A stretch of DNA of 64,000 nucleotides from Verrucomicrobiota bacterium. GTDB lineage: Bacteria; Verrucomicrobiota; Verrucomicrobiia; Limisphaerales; J093. A program made the translations under genes and the position numbers. The first letter of the stretch is position 1, and every line of letters starts with the position of its first letter. Below the pieces are notes generated by a model. It saw only the letters and a program-made list of their open reading frames with translations, made no database searches and was not told the origin of the DNA. Below are positions 58,543 through 64,000 of this stretch, in pieces. The stretch spans positions 62,001 to 126,000 of the forward strand of contig JADJWF010000002.1 in assembly GCA_016716505.1 (NCBI GenBank), written 5' to 3'.

Positions 58543-60435
58543 CTATGACCCGCCCGGGGGCCGGCCGGGTGCAATGGCCTCGGACAACAAGCCGAGCACT
58601 TCCGCCCGCGATACCGCCCCGAGCAACCGCCGTTCGCGAGCGTCAGATACCACGGGAATATTCCGCAGTTCACTGGCAAGGATGGCGGGCAGGGCTTCCT
58701 GCAACGGCTGTCCGGGCGTGAGCACCGCCGGAACTGGGCGCATGATGTCGTAGGCAATGACGCCATGGAATTCGAGGCCGGCGTTGAGGTACTCCTTCAT
58801 GTCCTGCAGCGCCACCACCCCCAGCAACCGGCCCGCGGCGTCCACCACTGGCAGGTAGTTGTTGGTGGTGGTCAGGAAGCGATCCGAGATTTCCCGAAAG
58901 CTGGCGTCCTGGCGCAGCGGGGGGACGGGCGGGTGCATCAGGTCGCCGACAGTGCGTTGTATCGCCGCGCCCAGCTTTTCGCTTTCGGCCTCGGGCAACA
59001 GGCTCTTCTGCCGCAGCGGCTCCGTGTACACGGAACTCGGATGCAGACGGCGGCCGATCAGGGTGGCGAGCGCGCAGGCGACCATCAGCGCGGGCATGAG
59101 CGAGTAATTCAGCGAGATCTCGAACACCATGATCATGGCCAGCAGGGGCGAGTGCGTCGTGGCCGAAAGCACGCTGCCCATGCCCACCAGCGCAAACGCG
59201 GCCGTGGGCAATTCACGTCCCCAGCCCGCCGCATGGATCACCAGACCGAACAACGACCCCAGCACCGCGCCCAAGAACAACGTGGGCGTGAACGCCCCGC
59301 CGACCGTGCCGGCGCCAACCGTCACCACGGTGGCCGTGAACCGCGCCGCGAGCAGCAGGGCCAGCAGGCCGAACCCGTACGTGTCGCTTTCGGCCATGAT
59401 GCGCGCGGTGGGCAGGTAGCCATTGCCCCAAACCTGCGGGAACGCCAGCGCCAGCAACCCGACCACCAGCCCGGCAAGCCCAAGGCGGCCCGGGAGGGGA
59501 AGCTTGCTCCGCTGAAAGACTCCCTCCATCCGCCGCAAGGCGGCCAGGAAGCCCGCGCCCACCACCCCGGCCGCCGCTCCCAGCACCAGAAACCAGGGGA
59601 GTTGCCGCAGCTTCGTGAACTCAAACACCGGCGCCGTGTACCAGGGATCAAGGCCAAAGAAGCTCCGCGACAACACCGCGGCCACCACGGACGACACGAT
59701 GAGTGGCGCGAACAGATTCATGGAGAAATTCCCCAGCACGATCTGCGCAGCGAAGACGGCGCCGGCAATCGGCGCATTGTAGGCGGAGGCCATGCCGGCC
59801 GCTGCTCCGCATGCCAGCAGCAGCCGCAGGCGATAGGGTGGCGCCGCCGCCAGTTGGCCAGCCTTGGACGCCAGCGTGGCGGAAAGTTGCGTGATGGATC
59901 CCTCCCGGCCGATCGGCGCGCCGGTGGCGATGCTGACCAGTGACGAGAGCGCTTTGACCAGCGTGCTGCGAAACGGCAGCCGGCCATCGCCCGCCACCAC
60001 CACCTCGAGCAGGTTCGTCGAGCCCTGCGGCCCGACCATCCGGAGACCGTATTGCAGGATGGCACCCGCCGCGAGGCCGCCGGCGACCGGCACCAACAGG
60101 CGCGCCCACATCGGCAACACTTCCGCAATGCTGGACAGTTCTCCGTGGCGGTTGAGGAGCAGCGCGCTGACAACGTCCGTGACCAATCGGAAGCCCCGGT
60201 TGACGATCGCCGCCAGCACGCCCACCCCCACGGCCAGTAGCAGGTGGACCGTCTCCTCACGGGGCCGCAACCGATGGCGCCACACCAGCAATCCGCGCCA
60301 GTGCCGCTCGAAGAATTCCCGGGCCACGGCGGTGATTCGCTGCCAGCGTTGCTGCCACGCGCGCACGGCGCGCACGGTAGCGACGCCTCCGGCGCACAGC
60401 CAGCGCGAACCGGTCCCGGTGAATAACCGCCGCAC
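58543..60435 (-). CDS. CLC-family chloride channel/transporter with C-terminal CBS pair
   Basis: 630 residues. CLC core helices with the selectivity motifs GAPIGREGS (glutamate gate position in GREGS), YNAPIAGAVFAAQI (helix F region), GAGTVGGAFTPTLFLGAVLG (GxFxP motif) and LVGMGSVLSATTHSPLLAMIMVFE. Two cytoplasmic CBS domains at the end (VGDLMHPPVPPL ... NNYLPVVDAAGRLLGVVAL and DIMRPVPAVL ... RNIPVVSDARERRLLGAV) can bind nucleotides and regulate gating. The long basic N-terminus to about residue 60 suggests a later start is possible. Convergent with the peptidase gene; divergent from pbpC. Confidence 0.94.
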   Translation of the reverse strand: MRRLFTGTGSRWLCAGGVATVRAVRAWQQRWQRITAVAREFFERHWRGLLVWRHRLRPREETVHLLLAVGVGVLAAIVNRGFRLVTDVVSALLLNRHGELSSIAEVLPMWARLLVPVAGGLAAGAILQYGLRMVGPQGSTNLLEVVVAGDGRLPFRSTLVKALSSLVSIATGAPIGREGSITQLSATLASKAGQLAAAPPYRLRLLLACGAAAGMASAYNAPIAGAVFAAQIVLGNFSMNLFAPLIVSSVVAAVLSRSFFGLDPWYTAPVFEFTKLRQLPWFLVLGAAAGVVGAGFLAALRRMEGVFQRSKLPLPGRLGLAGLVVGLLALAFPQVWGNGYLPTARIMAESDTYGFGLLALLLAARFTATVVTVGAGTVGGAFTPTLFLGAVLGSLFGLVIHAAGWGRELPTAAFALVGMGSVLSATTHSPLLAMIMVFEISLNYSLMPALMVACALATLIGRRLHPSSVYTEPLRQKSLLPEAESEKLGAAIQRTVGDLMHPPVPPLRQDASFREISDRFLTTTNNYLPVVDAAGRLLGVVALQDMKEYLNAGLEFHGVIAYDIMRPVPAVLTPGQPLQEALPAILASELRNIPVVSDARERRLLGAVSRAEVLGLLSEAIAPGRPPGGS

Positions 60436-60488
60436 GCAGTCGCTTGAACCACCTCCGCTGATCCGCGTAGGTTGGCAGCGGTGATTCG

Positions 60489-62780
60489 ATGCGAGTTTCG
60501 GGCGTAACGCACTCCGCTTGTCGCCGCTGGCGCTGCTGGCTGGCGGCGGGTCTGCTGTTGCTGGCCGTGCCGGTCGCCGGTTGGCTGGCCCTGCGCTGGG
60601 TGCCGTTGCCGGCCGACCTTGTCGAGCCTCCGCGCGCGGCCAGGGAACTGACCGACCGCCACGGAGTGCTGCTGCGAGCGATGCCCTCCGGAGACCAGTT
60701 TCGTCGGGTGGCGGCGTACGCTGAGTTCCCGCCGGCCTTGATTGCGGCCACGTTGGCGGCCGAAGACAGCCGATTCTGGGAGCATCCCGGCGTGGACTGG
60801 CGTGCCATGTTGCGGGCGGCCTATCAGGGCGTGCGGCATCGCCGGGTGGTTTCCGGCGCCTCCACCATCACGCAACAACTGGTCAAGTTGGCCGACCCGC
60901 GCCCGCGAACCCTCCGGAGCAAGCTCATCGAGGCCGCCCGGGCCCTGCGCCTGGAGCAAGTCTGGGACAAGCAGGGCATCCTCGCCGCGTACTTGAACCG
61001 CCTGAATTACGGCAACCTTTGCACCGGTGCGGCCGAGGCGGCCGCGTTCTACTTTCGCAAGCCGCTGGGCGACCTCAGTCCCGCTGAGGCCGCCTTCCTT
61101 GCCGGCCTTCCCCAGGCGCCCACGCGCCTGAATCCGCATCGCTTCTTCGACCGGGCGAAGCAGCGTCAGGAATGGGTTCTTGGCCGGATGCTCGCCACGG
61201 GCCGAATGACGACGGCGGAATTCCAGCGTGCCCTGGCCGAGCCCATCCGCCTCCAGCCGGCCCGGCGAGTCTTCCGGGCGCCGCACTTCGCCGACTTGGT
61301 GTTGCGCCGGGAGGCCCAGCGGCTCGAAGAATCGAATGGCCCGGTACGCACCAGTCTCGACCTCGAGCTCAACCAATTCGCCGAGCAAACCCTGCGCGCC
61401 AATTTGGGCCGACTGAGGGAATACGGGGCCCGTAATGGTGCGGTCGTGATTCTCGACAACGCGACTGGCGAAGTGCTCGCGCTGGTCGGGTCTGAGGATT
61501 ACTTCTCGCCGTTCGCCGGGCAGGTCAATGGCGCTTGGGCGCGTCGTTCGCCGGGGTCAGCCCTGAAGCCCTTCACGTACTTGCTCGCCTTTGCGCGCGG
61601 TCAATCTCCGGCCACGGTGGTGCCGGACGTGCCCACCGAATTCCCCACGCCGACCGGCGTCTTTCGACCGGTCAATTACGACCGCCGCTACCTCGGGCCC
61701 GTCCGGCTGCGCGAAGCGCTCGGCAATTCGCTGAATGTCCCGGCCGTGCGAGTGCTCGCCTCCGTCGGGGGCCCGTCGGCACTGCACACGCTGCTCCGCG
61801 ACTGCGGGCTCACCACCTTGGACCAGCCGGCCGACCACTACGGCCTCGGTCTGACTCTCGGAAACGCCGAGGTGCGCCTGCTCGAGCTGGTGAATGCCTA
61901 CGCGGCACTGGCGCGCCTGGGCGAATATCGCCCGTTCCGCCTGTTCCCGCTTGGGGAGGCAAGTGAACCCGAGGCCCGCCGCATTGCTCCGCCGGCCACC
62001 GCCTGGCTGCTGGCCGATGTGCTCAGCGACAACGAAGCCCGGCGCCGGGCCTTTGGCGATGATTCGCCGCTACGGTTCGATTTCCCCGTGGCCTGCAAGA
62101 CGGGGACGAGCACGGATTACCGTGACAACTGGGCGATCGGTTATACGCCCGAATTCACCGTGGGCGTTTGGGTGGGCAATTTCGAGGGCGCGCGCATGGA
62201 CCGGCTCGCGGGCGTGGTCGGCGCGGCGCCCATTCTGAATTCGCTGGTCCGGCACCTCCACGCGCAGCGTGGGAGCAGCGCCTTCGTTCGGCCCGAGGGC
62301 GTGGCTGAAGACTGGGTGGATCCTCTGACCGGCAAGCGTTGTTCTCCCGACCAACCGGGGGCGGTGCGGGAACGGTTTCTGGCCGACGCCCCGCCGCCGC
62401 CGGCGGATGAATCCGATTACGATCCTCATGGCCGTGTCCGCCTCGGTCCGGAGTACGGCGAATGGTTCGTCAGCGGCGACAACGCGCTGGGCGATCGCGC
62501 CACCCTCGACTCGAGGCTGGAAAGGGCCGCCCTGCGGCTGCTGTCGCCGCTGCCCGGTGCCCGCTACTTCCTCGATGCCGATTTGCCCGACGAGGGCGCG
62601 TGGCTCCCCCTCCGCGCCAATGGCTCCGATGGCTTGCAATGGTGGAGCCCGACCTTGGAGATCGTCGGTTCGAATGGCACCTTCCGCGCACATCTGGTGG
62701 AGGGGCGACACCTGATCGCTGTGCAAGCCGCCGGGACGGGACGGAGTGCCACGGCGATCATCGAGGTGACACGCCGCTAG
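60489..62780 (+). CDS. pbpC: Penicillin-binding protein 1C
   Basis: 763 residues. N-terminal membrane anchor (CWLAAGLLLLAVPVAGWLAL), GT51 glycosyltransferase with catalytic E92 in AAEDSRFWEHPGVD and SGASTITQQLVKL, transpeptidase with S357 in SPGSALKPF, SxN in GNSLNVPA and KTG in ACKTGTSTDYRDNWAIGYTP, then a C-terminal PBP1C domain (about 640-763, GARYFLDADLPDEGAWLPLRAN). Polymerises and cross-links peptidoglycan in the periplasm. No alpha-2-macroglobulin gene (the usual partner) lies beside it. Divergent from the CLC gene with about 50 nt between. Confidence 0.96.
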   Translation: MRVSGVTHSACRRWRCWLAAGLLLLAVPVAGWLALRWVPLPADLVEPPRAARELTDRHGVLLRAMPSGDQFRRVAAYAEFPPALIAATLAAEDSRFWEHPGVDWRAMLRAAYQGVRHRRVVSGASTITQQLVKLADPRPRTLRSKLIEAARALRLEQVWDKQGILAAYLNRLNYGNLCTGAAEAAAFYFRKPLGDLSPAEAAFLAGLPQAPTRLNPHRFFDRAKQRQEWVLGRMLATGRMTTAEFQRALAEPIRLQPARRVFRAPHFADLVLRREAQRLEESNGPVRTSLDLELNQFAEQTLRANLGRLREYGARNGAVVILDNATGEVLALVGSEDYFSPFAGQVNGAWARRSPGSALKPFTYLLAFARGQSPATVVPDVPTEFPTPTGVFRPVNYDRRYLGPVRLREALGNSLNVPAVRVLASVGGPSALHTLLRDCGLTTLDQPADHYGLGLTLGNAEVRLLELVNAYAALARLGEYRPFRLFPLGEASEPEARRIAPPATAWLLADVLSDNEARRRAFGDDSPLRFDFPVACKTGTSTDYRDNWAIGYTPEFTVGVWVGNFEGARMDRLAGVVGAAPILNSLVRHLHAQRGSSAFVRPEGVAEDWVDPLTGKRCSPDQPGAVRERFLADAPPPPADESDYDPHGRVRLGPEYGEWFVSGDNALGDRATLDSRLERAALRLLSPLPGARYFLDADLPDEGAWLPLRANGSDGLQWWSPTLEIVGSNGTFRAHLVEGRHLIAVQAAGTGRSATAIIEVTRR

Positions 62781-62866
62781 GAATTGATCCGCCGACGGCC
62801 GCCCCACATTATGCTCCCCAAGCGTAATGATTGCCCGGCATTATATTTCGTCCCTACGGTGTGCCC

Positions 62867-63266
62867 CGTGACGCTCGCCTTTGTCACCCGCGATGCCGGG
62901 CTGCGCGAACTGGACGCCGCGGCGGCCAAGGGTGGGCTGCTGGCGGAGTACGGACGCCGCTGCGTTGGCAAGACGCGGCTGCTGGTCGCGGGGCTGGGGC
63001 GCAGGGACGGCTGGTACAGCCAGGCCATTGAAGGGCCGGTGGACCTGCCGGTGCAGCAGGTCTTCGGGGATTTGCGGGGTCGGCTTGACACCACCGTGGT
63101 GCCAAAGAGCTGGGCCGAGTTGTTCGATCTGCTCCGGCCCCAGCGTCAACAGACCCAGAAGCCAACGCCTTTCGCGCGCCAGCCTGCGACTGCTCCGGGG
63201 GCACACGTGCCTCAGACCGGGAAGCGCGCAAGCAATTGGACCGGCTCATCAAAACGCGTGCGATAG
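62867..63266 (+). pseudogene. Truncated archaeal-type AAA ATPase remnant
   Basis: From a GTG at 62867 the frame reads TLAFVTRDAGLRELDAAAAKGG, then AEYGRRCVGKTRLLVAG, the N-terminal P-loop block of the ATPase family typified by FVNRExEL...YGRRRVGKT. Homology continues to about SWAELFDLLRP (63130) and then changes to unrelated low-complexity residues overlapping the PIN gene on the other strand. The sensor, arginine finger and C-terminal domains are missing, so the gene is a fragment. The glycine before GKT lies in a C-V-GKT context instead of R-V-GKT. Confidence 0.7.
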
Positions 63267-63622
63267 CTGCGGACATCACGGTCCGCGGTGCGGACAGCGG
63301 CCGCTTTGCAAAACTCCGTTAGGCGGACGACGCAGGCATCGGCGAAATCCGTGGCTGCGTCCGCATAACGGTCAAGCCAGGCACGGAGTTGGGCCGCTTC
63401 GCCTGTCTGCGGAATAGGGGTCAAGTCGCCTGCTTCGACCAACCGGAGCACCGCGGAGGGAGGGACACCATCTTTCGTCGCCAGATGGTCCAACTCCGTC
63501 AAAACGGCTTCGCAAACCGTCACCGCACTTGGCAGTTGCTCGAACGTGTGTTCGGCCCATCGGTGATGCCCATCCCGCGGACAGAACCACGCCATCAGCG
63601 GGCCAGTGCCCAGGATAGACGC
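63212..63622 (-). pseudogene. PIN-domain toxin (VapC-like), start lost and first catalytic Asp changed
   Basis: The frame after a TAA at 63623-63625 reads SILGTGPLMAWFCPRDGHHR, clearly a PIN N-terminus in which the usual ILDTGPL aspartate is Gly. No ATG/GTG precedes it; the first start is the internal ATG at 63595. The remainder is well preserved: VCEAVLTELDHLA, ADACVVRLTEF, VRTADRDVRSYR. PIN toxins cleave RNA with a four-acid metal site; loss of the first Asp and start suggest an inactive relic. No clear antitoxin gene is found upstream. Confidence 0.75.
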
Positions 63623-63625
63623 TTA

Positions 63626-63969
63626 ATTGCCCGAGATCGTCCCGGTGTCGCGGATTTGCAGAGAGGTCGGAGTGCTGGCCCGAGCCCTCCACCCGCAATT
63701 CGCGCAAGGCCTGTCCAACTGTTCGCTCGGGTGTCCCCCGCCTCAGGCAGGGGCGAGAGGATCGTCAGGAGCGCACGTGAATTGGACGGAAGTTCTTCCG
63801 GCGATTCTGGTCACACCTATCCATGGTCCAACTCAACTACCAGCGTTTGATCACTCATGCGCGAGGACCATCCGGCGCGCGCCTTGAAGACAGCATCTGC
63901 CAACGAACCTCAACCATTTCCTTGCGCGCAAAAGCCGTTTCGACCAAACCCATCGTCAGGACATTTGCC
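63626..63969. other. Degenerate intergenic DNA upstream of the kinase gene
   Basis: About 340 nt with no convincing gene. Short minus-strand frames (for example one beginning MSDQTLVVELDHG and stopping at once) may be traces of an antitoxin for the adjacent PIN relic. The end carries the start signals of the next gene: AGGA at 63958-63961, 8 nt before its ATG. Confidence 0.4.
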
Positions 63970-64000
63970 ATGAACGCCCAATACACCATCGGTCTCGACT
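63970..64000 (+). CDS. Start of a probable FGGY-family carbohydrate kinase (partial)
   Basis: Only ten codons are in the window: MNAQYTIGLD. A short N-terminus leading to xIGLD is how FGGY kinases such as ribulokinase begin (phosphate-1 loop). A Shine-Dalgarno-like AGGA lies 8 nt upstream. The assignment rests on these few residues and needs the next window. Confidence 0.45.
   Translation, partial: MNAQYTIGLD

Noticed and set aside
1..64000. tRNA, rRNA or CRISPR loci
   Set aside because: No cloverleaf, rRNA-like conserved segments or regularly spaced direct repeats were seen on either strand.

Overview
The window is GC-rich chromosomal DNA from a member of the Verrucomicrobiota, most likely the Limisphaerales/Pedosphaera group. 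This placement is inferred from the gene families present: a DUF1501 plus PSCyt1/PSCyt2/PSD1 pair, Tat-exported Gfo/Idh/MocA oxidoreductases, several secreted PQQ-like beta-propeller proteins, a verrucomicrobial-type pseudopilin with a DG motif, and PEP-CTERM proteins. No rRNA, tRNA or CRISPR array was seen.

Layout. 1-9.8 kb, minus strand: housekeeping genes (larC partial, larB, a mannose-6-phosphate isomerase fused to a membrane-anchored TPR domain, accA, a VC0807-type membrane protein, a Gfo/Idh/MocA oxidoreductase, a WecB/TagA-type glycosyltransferase, an Mrp/ApbC ATPase). 9.9-22.3 kb: three PQQ-like propeller proteins, the helicase HrpA, an Nramp-like transporter, a phosphoesterase-like protein and membrane proteins of unknown role. 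22.3-27.2 kb: DUF1501 and PSD1/cytochrome proteins with a hairpin-rich mobile-repeat-like element at their junction. 27.2-38.3 kb: a signalling region with a frameshifted PAS histidine kinase, a FadL-type porin, an SDR enzyme, a PilZ-like/methyltransferase, a membrane HK-REC-HK hybrid, a REC-HK-like protein and a frameshifted REC-LuxR-REC protein. The methyltransferase/sensor/regulator trio resembles the phcB-phcS-phcR fatty-acid-ester quorum-sensing genes of Ralstonia.

38.5-52.3 kb, all minus strand: a probable zinc-homeostasis island. It holds a DsrE-like protein, a CobW-family GTPase, a small Cys-rich membrane protein and a ZIP transporter (four genes linked by ATGA overlaps), a fusion of a choice-of-anchor M domain with an AztD-type zinc-chaperone propeller, a P1B-type ATPase, three more choice-of-anchor M proteins (two with PEP-CTERM anchors), a His-rich lipoprotein and a small His-containing exported protein. 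Two non-adjacent promoter-like regions in this island share an identical 15-nt palindrome core, a candidate metal-regulator operator. The two ends of the island are marked by a truncated duplicate of the lipoprotein gene and by a divergent oxidoreductase gene.

52.5-64 kb: a Gfo/Idh/MocA oxidoreductase with a strong terminator, atpD-atpC without the other ATP synthase genes, a prolyl oligopeptidase lipoprotein, a CLC channel/transporter with CBS domains, pbpC, a short graveyard of decayed ATPase and PIN-toxin genes, and the first codons of a probable sugar kinase. Two independent single-base frameshifts in C/G runs (27.9 and 37.8 kb) could be sequencing or assembly errors and should be checked against reads before any biological reading.
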